This document shows positions 40,863 to 50,004 of a stretch of DNA of 64,000 bases, piece by piece (position 1 is the stretch's first letter; every line of letters starts with the position of its first letter). Source of the stretch: Nitratiruptor sp. SB155-2 (GTDB lineage: Bacteria > Campylobacterota > Campylobacteria > Campylobacterales > Nitratiruptoraceae); NCBI RefSeq assembly GCF_000010325.1, contig NC_009662.1, positions 1,632,501 through 1,696,500 of the forward strand, written 5' to 3'. Made by a program: the position numbers and the translations under genes. Under the pieces are notes generated by a model, which did not search any database, was not told the DNA's origin, and saw nothing but the letters and a program-made list of their open reading frames with translations.

Positions 40863-41897
40863 ATGCATAATATGAAACAAAATGATTTACTAAAAAATTT
40901 TCGTATCAAAATAATTAAATTTTCTATCATTCTTACCATCGTCGTTATCATAACCGGTATTTTCATCCACGTACTATCACACTCTAAACATCTTAGTTCC
41001 TTTCTGGTATTCGATTTTTTCGCTCTTATAACTCTCGCTATAACACTCTTTCTTTTCGAAAAGAAATTGGAGTTTTTGCCACTTTTCTTGATCGGCAACT
41101 ATATAATTTTAATCTTGCTTGTCTATTTTGTCACCAAGTACGAATTTAATCCTTATGCTATTGTCTGGTATCCTCCCATCGCCATGTCAGCCATGATTCT
41201 TGCCAGGTTGAAAATTGGTACACTCATCACCTTCATCACTTTGGCTGCTGCAATATTGCTTTTTCACACCACTATTCCGTACATACAAGCTTCCATATAT
41301 CTTTCTATCATTGCTGCAGCTCTCTTTGGATGGATTATAGAACAGAAACTGTTCGAATTTGCCCAAAAATATCAACAAATTACTGAAAATCTCTACAAAC
41401 TCTCTACAACGGATCCTTTGACTCAGCTCTATAATCGCCGTTTTTTTTTCGAAGAGTGCACGAAAAAGATCAATCTGGCAAAACGCAAATCTCTTCCAAT
41501 CGCTCTGCTTTCCATAGACTTGGACCATTTTAAGCAGATCAATGACCAATATGGTCATGCCCAAGGTGATGAGATTCTTACCAGTTTCGCCAAAATTTTA
41601 CAAAAGAGTTTGCGGGGGTACGACATCGTCGCACGTATGGGTGGCGAAGAGTTTGCCGTATGTATCATCGATGAAAATTTGAACAACGTACGATTCATAG
41701 CCAATAAAATTTTAGAAAACGTTCGAAAAATTGAGGTCGCTCCATCAAACAACCTCAGTGTCAGCATTGGCATAGCTTTTTCAAAACCCCATGAAAACAT
41801 CAATTTGCAACAGCTGCTGATACAAGCGGATAAAGCTCTGTATCGCGCTAAAGAGCGCGGACGAGATCGGATCGAGGTTTATGAAGAAAAAAATTGA
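40863..41897 (+). CDS. Membrane-bound diguanylate cyclase
   Basis: The protein (344 residues from ATG 40863) has six hydrophobic helices in the first 165 residues and a C-terminal GGDEF domain with an intact active site (G260-G-E-E-F264, in RMGGEEFAV) and the LSIDLDHFKQINDQYGHAQGD region. It should make c-di-GMP, opposing the two EAL proteins in the window. No clear inhibitory-site RxxD is seen before GGEEF. The start is uncertain: TTG 40848 and ATG 40872 are alternatives, and none has a strong ribosome site. It overlaps murB by 17 nt. Confidence 0.88.
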   Translation: MHNMKQNDLLKNFRIKIIKFSIILTIVVIITGIFIHVLSHSKHLSSFLVFDFFALITLAITLFLFEKKLEFLPLFLIGNYIILILLVYFVTKYEFNPYAIVWYPPIAMSAMILARLKIGTLITFITLAAAILLFHTTIPYIQASIYLSIIAAALFGWIIEQKLFEFAQKYQQITENLYKLSTTDPLTQLYNRRFFFEECTKKINLAKRKSLPIALLSIDLDHFKQINDQYGHAQGDEILTSFAKILQKSLRGYDIVARMGGEEFAVCIIDENLNNVRFIANKILENVRKIEVAPSNNLSVSIGIAFSKPHENINLQQLLIQADKALYRAKERGRDRIEVYEEKN

Positions 41898-42654
41898 TTT
41901 TGCCAAGTATAGTTCCATTAAAATAGGTCCCATAGCAGATGTCGAGCTGATCGAACAGATCGATCCACAATTTGAAGAGTACTTTTTGATCGGCGGAGCC
42001 AACAATCTTTTGGTCTCACCAAACCCTCCAAGACTCGCTAGTCTCTCAAAAGCTTTCGACTATATCCGAATCGATGGGGACAAACTCAAAATTGGTGCTG
42101 CAACACCAACTGGAAAAGTAGTCTCATTTTGCAAAAAACATGATATTGGTGGATTTGAGTTTTTGAGCAAGCTTCCCGGAACCATCGGGGGTGCCGTGAA
42201 GATGAATGCTGGTGTCAAGGAGTATGAAATAAAAAACCTTTTGCTTGGTATCGAAACAGCCAAAGGCTTTCTTCCGGCAAAGGCTCTTGGTTTAAGCTAC
42301 CGAAAAAGTAGTATCAACGCCATTATCTATGAAGCGGTGTTTCGTATCGAAAAAGGCTATAATGAAGCTCTTCGCCAAAAACTGCTGTCACTTCGATCCA
42401 ATCAGCCAAAGGAGCCAAGTGCCGGAAGTGTTTTTAAAAATCCACCTGGTGAATATGCTGGGAGGCTTATTGAAGCTGTAGGTCTTAAAGGCAAGCGGAT
42501 CGGTGATATGGCTTTTAGTCCTGTACATGCCAATTTTTTGATCAATTACGGCAAAGGTACCTTTACAGAAGCGGTGGAACTCATCACGATAGCAAAAGAG
42601 AAAGTTTTACAAAAATATGGAATTGTTTTAGAAGAAGAAGTGATTATCGTTTAG
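41881..42654 (+). CDS. murB: UDP-N-acetylenolpyruvoylglucosamine reductase
   Basis: MurB is an FAD enzyme that reduces the enolpyruvyl group to form UDP-MurNAc for peptidoglycan. The 257 residues are a short form typical of Campylobacterota. FAD-binding FLIGGANNLLVS, LPGTIGGAVKMNAG and the active-site segment PSAGSVFKNPPGEYAG (with the catalytic Ser) are visible. A terminator overlaps its stop. Confidence 0.93.
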   Translation: MKKKIDFAKYSSIKIGPIADVELIEQIDPQFEEYFLIGGANNLLVSPNPPRLASLSKAFDYIRIDGDKLKIGAATPTGKVVSFCKKHDIGGFEFLSKLPGTIGGAVKMNAGVKEYEIKNLLLGIETAKGFLPAKALGLSYRKSSINAIIYEAVFRIEKGYNEALRQKLLSLRSNQPKEPSAGSVFKNPPGEYAGRLIEAVGLKGKRIGDMAFSPVHANFLINYGKGTFTEAVELITIAKEKVLQKYGIVLEEEVIIV

Positions 42655-42677
42655 GGGAAAAAACCCCCTAAAGTTTT
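42650..42677. terminator. Bidirectional terminator between murB and tpx
   Basis: A perfect 8-bp stem TTTAGGGG/CCCCTAAA with a 7-nt loop is followed by GTTTT on the plus strand. It overlaps the murB stop and ends by the tpx stop, and can serve both convergent genes. Confidence 0.7.
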
Positions 42678-43191
42678 ATGCAGCTGCCGCTTTTTTTGCA
42701 GCTTCCAAAGCCTCTTCGTAATTAGGCTCTTCAGTGATCTCTGGAACGAGTTGCTTGTATACAACGTTTCCGTCTTTATCGATAATGAAAATAGCTCTTG
42801 CAAGGATTCCTTTGAGTGGTCCTTCAGCGATTACAACACCATATTTTTCACCGAAATCTCTGTTTCTATAGTCACTTGCAACAGTTAGGTTTTCAACACC
42901 TTCAGTCGAACAGAATCTTTTGCTTGCGAACGGAAGGTCCATGGATACTACAGTAACATCAACGCCTTCAATGTTTGAAGCTTCTTCGTTGAATTTTCTT
43001 GTTTCAGTAGCACACACTGGAGTGTCAAGAGATGGAACTACAACGATCATCTGAACGTTTCCTTGTGCACCACCCACTTTTTTCTCTTCAAGACCTGTTG
43101 TAACAACAGTAGCCTCAGGAGCTTTATCTCCTACGTTTACTTCATTTCCTTCCAAATTTACTGGATTTCCTTTTAGTGTAACAGTTGCCAT
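42676..43191 (-). CDS. tpx: Thiol peroxidase
   Basis: Tpx is a peroxiredoxin that reduces hydroperoxides with thioredoxin. The 171 residues have the peroxidatic C60 in SLDTPVCATETRKF and the resolving C94 in RFCSTEG, as in atypical two-cysteine Tpx. ATG 43191 follows an ideal AAGGAGGT; a TTG two codons earlier is too close to it. A run of Ala ends the protein. Confidence 0.96.
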   Translation of the reverse strand: MATVTLKGNPVNLEGNEVNVGDKAPEATVVTTGLEEKKVGGAQGNVQMIVVVPSLDTPVCATETRKFNEEASNIEGVDVTVVSMDLPFASKRFCSTEGVENLTVASDYRNRDFGEKYGVVIAEGPLKGILARAIFIIDKDGNVVYKQLVPEITEEPNYEEALEAAKKAAAA

Positions 43192-43241
43192 ATGCAACCT
43201 CCTTTTTCATTTTTTGTTTTGGAGCAGATGCTCATAAAGAA

Positions 43242-43247
43242 ATTATA
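43242..43247 (-). promoter_or_regulatory. -10 box of tpx
   Basis: TATAAT on the minus strand lies about 50 nt before the tpx ATG; the -35 is weak. The leader contains an inverted repeat GAGCA-GA-TGCTC (43222-43233). Nothing else is seen in the 124-nt gap between tpx and tsaD. Confidence 0.45.
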
Positions 43248-43315
43248 GCTCAAATAAGACAAATTTTCTCTCATTTTTTCTTTGAAGAGAAAATGGGGGC
43301 CAATATGTTACCTTT

Positions 43316-44305
43316 TTACACAAAACAGCTTCTTGGAATGGCAACAAGAGCATCCATATCGGTAAAATCGTTCATCAAAAATGCTTCCACTGCCGCCCTT
43401 CCTATCATAGCTGCATTGTCACTGCAATATTCAAGTTTTGCAAAAGCGATAGGAATGGCTCTTTTTGCACACTCTTGTTCAAAGGCTTTGCGAAGGGCCA
43501 TATTTGCACTGGCTCCTCCTACGATGGCAAAATCGGAAGGTTTGTAAATTTCGCACGCTTTTTTCGTTTTTTGCAAAAGATGGGCAATTGCCGCTTTTTG
43601 AAAAGAGGCAGCGATATCTGCCATATCCTGCTCACTGAGATTTTCCATCTCACTCAGTGCCAGGCGCACGGCATTTTTCAAACCTGAATAGCTAAAGGCC
43701 AACTCTTTTGCATTTTTGAGTGGAATTGGGAAATCAAATCTATTTGCATCACCCTTTTGAGCCAGTTTTTCGATGACAGGCCCTCCAGGGTATCCAAGCC
43801 CCATCATCTTCGCCACCTTATCGAAACTCTCTCCAAAACTGTCATCCAGTGTCGTTGCCAAAACCTTGATATCTTTATACCCTTTGACATCAAGTATCAT
43901 CGTATGGCCTCCGCTGACAAGGAGTACCATTTTTGGCAAAACAGCCTCTTTTTCGATAAAGAGCGAATAGACGTGACCGATGAGGTGATTGACGCCAATA
44001 AGCGGCACATTCAGGGCCAAATGAAGCGCCTTTGCCATCATGATGCCCTCAAGAAGGGTAACAGAGAGACCAGGCTCATTGGTAACAGCAATCGCTTTGA
44101 TTTGTGGTAAAAACTCTTTTGCCTCTTCCAAAATTTTCGGCAATGCCTCGGCATGGAGCCTGCTTGCAAGCTCTGGGACTACTCCTCCATACTCGCTGTG
44201 TGCAAGCTCTTGGGATATTTTTTTGTGAAATAGAAGTTTATAATCTTTAATCCTTGTTATGGCGATAGAGCTATCGTCACAACTGCTTTCGATACTCAAA
44301 ATCAT
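43316..44305 (-). CDS. tsaD: tRNA N6-adenosine threonylcarbamoyltransferase
   Basis: TsaD, with TsaB and TsaE, adds threonylcarbamoyl to A37 of ANN-reading tRNAs. The 329 residues start with [13 protein letters not shown] and contain the metal-binding HLIGH motif ([11 protein letters not shown]), the VSGGHT phosphate loop and [13 protein letters not shown] 44305 has GGAG 6 nt upstream and an ATGA overlap with the hydrolase gene; the 19-residue longer frame would begin inside that gene. It is the last gene of a six-gene minus-strand operon. Confidence 0.95.
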   Translation of the reverse strand: MILSIESSCDDSSIAITRIKDYKLLFHKKISQELAHSEYGGVVPELASRLHAEALPKILEEAKEFLPQIKAIAVTNEPGLSVTLLEGIMMAKALHLALNVPLIGVNHLIGHVYSLFIEKEAVLPKMVLLVSGGHTMILDVKGYKDIKVLATTLDDSFGESFDKVAKMMGLGYPGGPVIEKLAQKGDANRFDFPIPLKNAKELAFSYSGLKNAVRLALSEMENLSEQDMADIAASFQKAAIAHLLQKTKKACEIYKPSDFAIVGGASANMALRKAFEQECAKRAIPIAFAKLEYCSDNAAMIGRAAVEAFLMNDFTDMDALVAIPRSCFV

Positions 44306-44859
44306 ATCGGCTCCGATACAACACTGGGATCTCTTTTGGCCCACTCCAGCACCCATGGCCACTTGCCATAGCCGCTTTTTTCATTGATATGCCCTGCATC
44401 TTGCAAAATGAGCATCTCGCAACCAAAATGGTTTTGCAAATAGTGGGCCTCTTCAAGGCGTAGGTATGGGTCGTTCGTCGAAACCACCAACTGCACCTCT
44501 TGTGCAAAAAGGTTTTTAGGTAAAACGTGTGGGAAAAACTGCTCCAGAAGTTTTATATCGGTATGCTTGCTTGGAGGTGCCACAAGGAGTAACCGCTCAA
44601 CCTCATCAATCTCACCCTCTTCACACAACGCCATCCATACGGTACACGCAAGTGAATGACATATTACGGTTGTTGGCTTAAAATTTTTCAAATGCTTTTT
44701 AAACTGACTCATCCATTTACTTTTATTAGGATGGTGAGGATGATGGATAAGGGGAAAACTAACCGTTCCATACTCTTTGGCCAGTTCACCAGCCAGCCAG
44801 CTTTGCCAGTGGGGATAGTCGCTTCCTCCCCATCCGTGTAAAATCAAAAACCTATCCAT
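44302..44859 (-). CDS. RBBP9/YdeN-type alpha/beta hydrolase
   Basis: The 185-residue protein has an alpha/beta hydrolase fold with [15 protein letters not shown] at the N-terminus, a nucleophile Ser in [10 protein letters not shown] (a CHSLA variant of GHSLG), an Asp in the STNDPY strand and the His in [13 protein letters not shown], as in the RBBP9/YdeN family of serine hydrolases. The substrate is unknown. ATG 44859 overlaps the lipoprotein gene by 8 nt. Confidence 0.85.
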   Translation of the reverse strand: MDRFLILHGWGGSDYPHWQSWLAGELAKEYGTVSFPLIHHPHHPNKSKWMSQFKKHLKNFKPTTVICHSLACTVWMALCEEGEIDEVERLLLVAPPSKHTDIKLLEQFFPHVLPKNLFAQEVQLVVSTNDPYLRLEEAHYLQNHFGCEMLILQDAGHINEKSGYGKWPWVLEWAKRDPSVVSEPI

Positions 44860-45568
44860 CCTTTTTCTCCTCAACTTCTGCCTCTATCGGCTCCTCTTTT
44901 TTGTTCTCTATCTCTTTTGGAAGCTCTTTCGTCTCTCCTTTGAGTACGCCAAGCAGGCGTTGCTCTTGCTCAGGAGTGAGTTTTCCTTCTGCGATCGTAT
45001 CGATGATCTTATTGGCGATTGCCACTTTCGCCTCGTTCTCTTTGAGACGAAAATATTTTTCCAAATTGTCGTGATAGGCGATAAGTTTGTCTTTTCTCTT
45101 TTTGTAAAAGTACAGCACGATCAAAACTACAACTAATATGATCACCAGTGCGATCAAAGAAAAAAGCAAAAACTGCTTTTTGAGTTCAAGCTCTTTTTGT
45201 GCGATAATCTTTTGATTTTGCAGTTCCAAAAGCTCTTTTTGCTTTTTGAGTTCCAGCTCTTTGAGTTTATATGTTTGCTCAATTTTTTGGAGTTCCAAAG
45301 CCTGCTTTGCTTTGATTTTGGCAATCTCCACCTCTTTTTGGGCTTCATTTTTGCTTCTTTGCAGTGCCAGCTTTTCTATCTCTTGCTGCATTTTTGTGAG
45401 TGCCAGCTCTTTTTGCTTATCCGCCTCTTCTCTAGCCTTTTGCAGTCTAGCTTCAATTCTCGCTTTTCTTTCCAAAAGCTCATCTTTTTTTTGTTCAAGT
45501 TTTTGCGTACGCTCCATACAGCCACTAAAAAGCAAAACGATCAATAAAAGATTAAAGAGTTTGAACAT
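44852..45568 (-). CDS. Predicted lipoprotein with long coiled coil and internal membrane helix
   Basis: The 238 residues begin with a lipoprotein signal (LLFSGC, lipidated Cys at 17). An uninterrupted Lys/Glu/Gln-rich coiled coil follows (about 20-128), then a strong membrane helix (about 132-154), a Lys/Arg-rich stop-transfer segment (KKRKDK) and an acidic C-terminal tail. If lipidated, the coiled coil would lie in the periplasm and the tail in the cytoplasm. I do not recognise the family. The start overlaps dxr by 17 nt. Confidence 0.7.
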   Translation of the reverse strand: MFKLFNLLLIVLLFSGCMERTQKLEQKKDELLERKARIEARLQKAREEADKQKELALTKMQQEIEKLALQRSKNEAQKEVEIAKIKAKQALELQKIEQTYKLKELELKKQKELLELQNQKIIAQKELELKKQFLLFSLIALVIILVVVLIVLYFYKKRKDKLIAYHDNLEKYFRLKENEAKVAIANKIIDTIAEGKLTPEQEQRLLGVLKGETKELPKEIENKKEEPIEAEVEEKKDG

Positions 45569-46616
45569 AGCCGCGCACCTTTTTGTCTATTGCAAATATA
45601 GCTTCCACGCTCTGCACTTCTGTATCGAAAAATTTCTCTATACTTCGCAAAACAGCCTCTGCAATAAACCCAAAAGCTTTCTGACCTTCGATAAATTGTT
45701 CGATTGCCGCTTCATTGGCCGCATTGACTACAACACCAAGTTCAGGGCGCTTGAGAAGCCGCTCTTTTATCTGCCATACAGGATAACGTTTTTGGTCAAT
45801 TGGCTCAAAGGCTGTCTTTATCTTAAAAATATCTACAGATTCCAGGATTGGCTGATTACTGATACCAAGAGCATAGGCAATGGGAAGTTTCATATCGGGT
45901 ATGCTCGCATGAAATGTGGTGCTGCCGTCTATAAATTCCACAATTCCATGAACAATCGAGCTTGGCTCAATCACTCCATCAATATTGTCACATCCAAAAA
46001 GCCAGTAGGCTTCCAAAACTTCAAAAAGCTTATTGACCATGGTTGCACTGTCGATGGTGATTTTCGTTCCCATACTCCAGTTGGGATGTTTCAGGGCGTC
46101 CTGCAGTGTAGCGCTCGCAATCTTTTCTATCTTCCAGTCGCGAAAAGCCCCGCCACTGGCCGTCAAAATGAGTCGTTTTGGTTTGAAACTGTTTTGCAAA
46201 AGGTACCAAAGTCCAAAATGTTCACTATCGATCGGCGTAATTTTGGAGGTATCTATAAATTTTCCCGCCACTACAAGCGACTCTTTGTTGGCCAAGGCCA
46301 CTCGTTTGCCAAGTTCGATAGCTTTGAGTGTGGGCCGAAGTCCCAAAAATCCCACAAGAGCGTTGACAACCAGTTCACTCTCACACATTGCAAGCGCTGC
46401 CAAAATCCCATCTTCACCATGCAAAACGACAGGAGCATCAATCTTACATGGATTAGCGGTAACGACAATTCTTGGGTGGAAAATCTCTATCTGCTTTTTC
46501 AAAAACTCGATGTTGTTTCCAGCTACCAGTACCTCAACTTCGATTCCAAACTGCTTACAAATTTTCAGCGTATTTGTTCCGATCGAACCAGTGGAGCCAA
46601 GAAGCGCTATTTTCAT
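45552..46616 (-). CDS. dxr: 1-deoxy-D-xylulose 5-phosphate reductoisomerase
   Basis: Dxr makes 2-C-methylerythritol 4-phosphate with NADPH, the first committed step of the MEP isoprenoid route. The 354 residues have the NADPH loop LLGSTGSIGTNTL, the metal and substrate segment PIDSEHFGLW, LTASGGAF, and MGTKITIDSATMVNK. It overlaps cdsA by 4 nt, an order (cdsA-dxr) seen in many bacteria. Confidence 0.96.
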   Translation of the reverse strand: MKIALLGSTGSIGTNTLKICKQFGIEVEVLVAGNNIEFLKKQIEIFHPRIVVTANPCKIDAPVVLHGEDGILAALAMCESELVVNALVGFLGLRPTLKAIELGKRVALANKESLVVAGKFIDTSKITPIDSEHFGLWYLLQNSFKPKRLILTASGGAFRDWKIEKIASATLQDALKHPNWSMGTKITIDSATMVNKLFEVLEAYWLFGCDNIDGVIEPSSIVHGIVEFIDGSTTFHASIPDMKLPIAYALGISNQPILESVDIFKIKTAFEPIDQKRYPVWQIKERLLKRPELGVVVNAANEAAIEQFIEGQKAFGFIAEAVLRSIEKFFDTEVQSVEAIFAIDKKVRGYVQTL

Positions 46617-47362
46617 AGCAGTCCTCTTAGCAGTATCACCATTGTTGGCGCTGCAAATAGATATCCATCCACTCGGTCAAGAATCCCTCCGTGGCCCGGC
46701 AAGATATTGCCACTATCTTTGACTCCGGCTCTTCTTTTGAGATAGCTCTCAAAAAGATCCCCAAAAACGCCAGCAAATGAAGCCAAGAGCGATATCACGA
46801 TAGATTGCCACAACTCCACCAGTTGTACTCCATACCAGCTTCCAAAAATTGTGGCGACAATCACTCCACCAAAGACACCCTCCCATGTCTTTTTGGGAGA
46901 GGTCTTACAAAAAGGGTGTTTGCCTATGGCCCGTCCTGTAAAATAGGCTCCTACATCAGTCAAAGCCACAACGATGACAAGCCATACAAGCGCTTCCATA
47001 CCAAAATCGTGGTACAAAGAGAGCAAAAATAGAAAGGAGGCCATTGGATAGAGAAAAGGTAAAAACTTCTTTGAATCCTTGTCTTGCGTAAAGGCTTCGT
47101 AGCCGGCAAAGACAAGTGCAACCAAAAAGAAGAGATCATCAGGGTTGGGATAGAATGATGCGACAATCCAGGTAAAAAATGCCCAAAAATAGAGAGAATT
47201 GTAGTTTTGCATTCCATACAATCGCATCGCTTCATAAAATGCAAGCAAAAAGATTATGCCAAAAAAGAGCCATGTGAGAAAAAAACTATCGATCCAGGCA
47301 ACAAGGGCGACAACTGCAATTAAAACCACTCCTGTTACCATTCGTTTGGCAAATTCACTCAT
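46613..47362 (-). CDS. cdsA: Phosphatidate cytidylyltransferase
   Basis: CdsA makes CDP-diacylglycerol, the precursor of membrane phospholipids. The 249-residue membrane protein has about 7-8 helices. The C-terminal family signature reads SYLKRRAGVKDSGNILPGHGG followed by DRVDG, over about residues 204-232. An upstream KKTWEGVFGG motif is present. Confidence 0.95.
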   Translation of the reverse strand: MSEFAKRMVTGVVLIAVVALVAWIDSFFLTWLFFGIIFLLAFYEAMRLYGMQNYNSLYFWAFFTWIVASFYPNPDDLFFLVALVFAGYEAFTQDKDSKKFLPFLYPMASFLFLLSLYHDFGMEALVWLVIVVALTDVGAYFTGRAIGKHPFCKTSPKKTWEGVFGGVIVATIFGSWYGVQLVELWQSIVISLLASFAGVFGDLFESYLKRRAGVKDSGNILPGHGGILDRVDGYLFAAPTMVILLRGLL

Positions 47363-47374
47363 TCAATCCCTTTT

Positions 47375-48685
47375 TTATTCAATTGTAACACGGATCGTCT
47401 TATATTTTACATACTCCACGTTCGCTCCCTCTTTTGGCTTGACGTTTCGCCTTTGTGTATAGTCTACATTGTAACTGCCGGGATGTTTGGCACTGAAACT
47501 CGCACACAGTTTCGCCGCTTGCTCCAGCACTTCCATAGGTATGTTTTGTTTGTTTGTCGAAATAATCACATGGGCGGATGGCATATCTTTGAGATGCAAC
47601 CAAACATCACTCGCTTTTGCTTTTTTCAAAAGCTCTATATTGCCTTTTCTGTTTTTGCCTATATAGACATCATAGCCAGCAATATTGAACCTTTCGTAGT
47701 TTTTATCCTTTTTGGACTCTTTTTTGGCACTTTTGCTAAAAAGCAGTTCTATATCTTCCACTTTTTTGGCATTTCTCACAAGATTGGCTTTCTTTTCCAA
47801 AAAGTCCAGTTTTTCTTGGATATTTTCTCTTTGGATGTGGATATTTTGCGCTTTTTGACGAAGCTTCTTTGCACGCTTGAAAAAGAGATCGCTCATCATC
47901 GCAGCACTTTTTGCCTCTTGGGGCAGTTCAAAGCGTATGGCATTGCCTTCAAAATCGGCTCCTTCATATACCCTTTGGTATGGTTTGATTGTATGGAGAT
48001 TTGCCAGCACGATCTGCCCTTTTTTCTCCTCCTCGTTTGCTTCATGCAAAAGTGTACTTTCTTGATCAAGATTTTGTAGAAGCTGTTGGAGTTTCTCTTT
48101 TTGCTTTTGAAGCTGCAAGAGTTTTGATGTTTTTGCAATCTGCAGACGCTTTGCGAGATCTTCTTTATACATACCCAATAAATAGTTTTTTATATTTTCA
48201 ATATGCAGTTCACTTCTATCAAGTTTATTGGGTGGAGTCAAAGGAAAAAGAGGACGACCAGGTTTGATATCTCTATGGAAATCGTGATGGAGTGCTTCAA
48301 GGACATTCCCCTTTTCATCCAACATGATGGCATTTGCATGGCGCCCGGTGAATTCAAGCTGCAAAATAGCTGACTCTTCTTTGTAGGAGCCCTTTTTCCT
48401 GCAGTGAATACGAACGATTTTATCATTCTCGTCAAGTTCTATTCTTTCAATGAGACTTTTTTTGCACTTTTTCGCAAGCATCTTGTCAAAAGGGGCGTTG
48501 TAAAACCTGGTTTTAACAAAATCGTCTCGCATATAGATGAGATTTTTACTGCGATTCAGATCAAAAAAGATCTCCTCTTTGTCAAAAACAGCCCGCAAAA
48601 CATTATCATCCACTCTGGCAATATCATTGAGATGTCGAAACTGTTCAAGATACTTTACGATCTCCCGTAACTCTTTATACTTCAT
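47375..48685 (-). CDS. NFACT (RqcH/Rqc2-like) family protein
   Basis: The 436 residues have an NFACT-N-like beginning, a central coiled-coil pair (about 195-330) and a C-terminal NFACT-R domain (DUF814) with the DVWLHLKDMPSAHVII motif. The family binds obstructed 50S-peptidyl-tRNA and, in RqcH, adds alanine tails that mark stalled products for decay. In Campylobacter the homologue was called a fibronectin-binding protein. ATG 48685 follows GAGGTAGGG; the upstream frame to 48751 runs into leuC. It is the first gene of the cdsA-dxr-tsaD operon. Confidence 0.85.
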   Translation of the reverse strand: MKYKELREIVKYLEQFRHLNDIARVDDNVLRAVFDKEEIFFDLNRSKNLIYMRDDFVKTRFYNAPFDKMLAKKCKKSLIERIELDENDKIVRIHCRKKGSYKEESAILQLEFTGRHANAIMLDEKGNVLEALHHDFHRDIKPGRPLFPLTPPNKLDRSELHIENIKNYLLGMYKEDLAKRLQIAKTSKLLQLQKQKEKLQQLLQNLDQESTLLHEANEEEKKGQIVLANLHTIKPYQRVYEGADFEGNAIRFELPQEAKSAAMMSDLFFKRAKKLRQKAQNIHIQRENIQEKLDFLEKKANLVRNAKKVEDIELLFSKSAKKESKKDKNYERFNIAGYDVYIGKNRKGNIELLKKAKASDVWLHLKDMPSAHVIISTNKQNIPMEVLEQAAKLCASFSAKHPGSYNVDYTQRRNVKPKEGANVEYVKYKTIRVTIE

Positions 48686-48703
48686 CCCTACCTCAATCTT
48701 TTT

Positions 48704-48712
48704 TGATAAAAT
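48704..48712 (+). promoter_or_regulatory. Extended -10 promoter of leuC
   Basis: TGaTAAAAT (TAAAAT 48707-48712) lies 27 nt before the leuC ATG. The -35 would fall at the start of the divergent rqcH-like gene. Confidence 0.45.
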
Positions 48713-48738
48713 AGCAAAAACTCTTTTAAAGGCGCATA

Positions 48739-50004
48739 ATGGGTCAGACAATTACGGAAAAGATATTTAGCGAACATGTGGGTCGCGAAGTCAAGGCAGG
48801 AGAGATAGTTGAATGTGAACTTGATATGATCATCGGCAACGACATCACCACACCGATCTCCATCAAAGCGTTTCGAGACAGTGGTGCTAAAAAACTGGCA
48901 AAACCGGACAATTTTGCCATCGTTTTGGACCATTTTATTCCGGCAAAAGATATCGCCAGTGCCAATCAGGCAAAAATCAGCCGAGAGTTTGCCTATGAGC
49001 ACAATCTCAAACACTTTTTCGATGAAAAGGATATGGGAATCGAACACGCCCTTTTGCCCGAAAAAGGGCTCGTGGTTCCAGGTGATGTGATTATCGGCGC
49101 GGATTCACACACTTGTACCCATGGAGCTCTTGGAGCCTTTGCTACCGGGATGGGGAGTACGGACCTGGCATACGGGATGATCACCGGCAAAAACTGGTTT
49201 AAGGTGCCGCCTTCTATCAAAGTCATCTACACTGGCAAACTTGGCGAACATGTATATGGAAAAGATCTTATCTTGGAGCTTATCAGAAGAATCGGCGTTG
49301 ATGGAGCGCTCTACAAAGCCCTTGAGTTTACCGGTGACACCATAGAAAACCTCGATATGGACGGACGGTTCAGTCTTTGCAACATGGCTATCGAAGCGGG
49401 AGCAAAAAACGGAATCATCGCCGTTGATGAAGTAACAAAAGCCTTCTTGGCCGATAAGCCACTCGCACGTGAACCAAAAATCCATTATAGCGACGAGGAT
49501 GCTGAGTATGAGCAAGTAATCGAAATCGATGTGAACAATCTTGAGCCGGTCATTGCATTTCCGCACCTTCCAAGCAACGGCCGTCCTATCAGTGAAGCGG
49601 CAAAGATGGATCTCAAAGTGGATCAAGTCTTTATCGGAAGCTGTACCAATGGACGCCTCAGTGATATTGCAATAGCGGCTGAGATTCTAAAGGGGCGAAA
49701 AGTTGCACGCCATACACGAATGATCGTCACTCCTGCAACGCAAAAGATCCTCAAAGAGGCAGAAAAGCGAGGCTATATCGATATTCTCATCGATGCAGGT
49801 GCAGTCGTATCCAATCCTACATGCGGAGCATGTCTAGGCGGATATATGGGAATTTTGGCTGACAATGAGCGATGCGTAAGTACGACAAACAGAAACTTTG
49901 TGGGCCGAATGGGAGCTAGAACGAGTGAAATTTACTTAGCGAACTCGGCAGTTGCAGCTGCAAGTGCCGTGGCTGGCAAGATCGCAGATCCTAGAGAACT
50001 GTGA
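48739..50004 (+). CDS. leuC: 3-isopropylmalate dehydratase large subunit
   Basis: LeuC, with LeuD, isomerises isopropylmalate in leucine synthesis using a [4Fe-4S] cluster. Cluster ligands are C302 (GSCTNGR), C362 and C365 (TCGACLGG). At 421 residues it is the shorter LeuC/HacA-like type. leuD is not adjacent: sfsA follows with a 4-nt overlap, which is unusual. A homoaconitase-type substrate cannot be excluded. Confidence 0.9.
   Translation: MGQTITEKIFSEHVGREVKAGEIVECELDMIIGNDITTPISIKAFRDSGAKKLAKPDNFAIVLDHFIPAKDIASANQAKISREFAYEHNLKHFFDEKDMGIEHALLPEKGLVVPGDVIIGADSHTCTHGALGAFATGMGSTDLAYGMITGKNWFKVPPSIKVIYTGKLGEHVYGKDLILELIRRIGVDGALYKALEFTGDTIENLDMDGRFSLCNMAIEAGAKNGIIAVDEVTKAFLADKPLAREPKIHYSDEDAEYEQVIEIDVNNLEPVIAFPHLPSNGRPISEAAKMDLKVDQVFIGSCTNGRLSDIAIAAEILKGRKVARHTRMIVTPATQKILKEAEKRGYIDILIDAGAVVSNPTCGACLGGYMGILADNERCVSTTNRNFVGRMGARTSEIYLANSAVAAASAVAGKIADPREL

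Noticed and set aside
45246-46745. Long plus-strand frame of 499 codons opposite dxr and the lipoprotein gene
   Set aside because: dxr is unmistakable on the other strand, and the antisense frame has no family motif and a skewed composition; it is a shadow of a gene-dense region.
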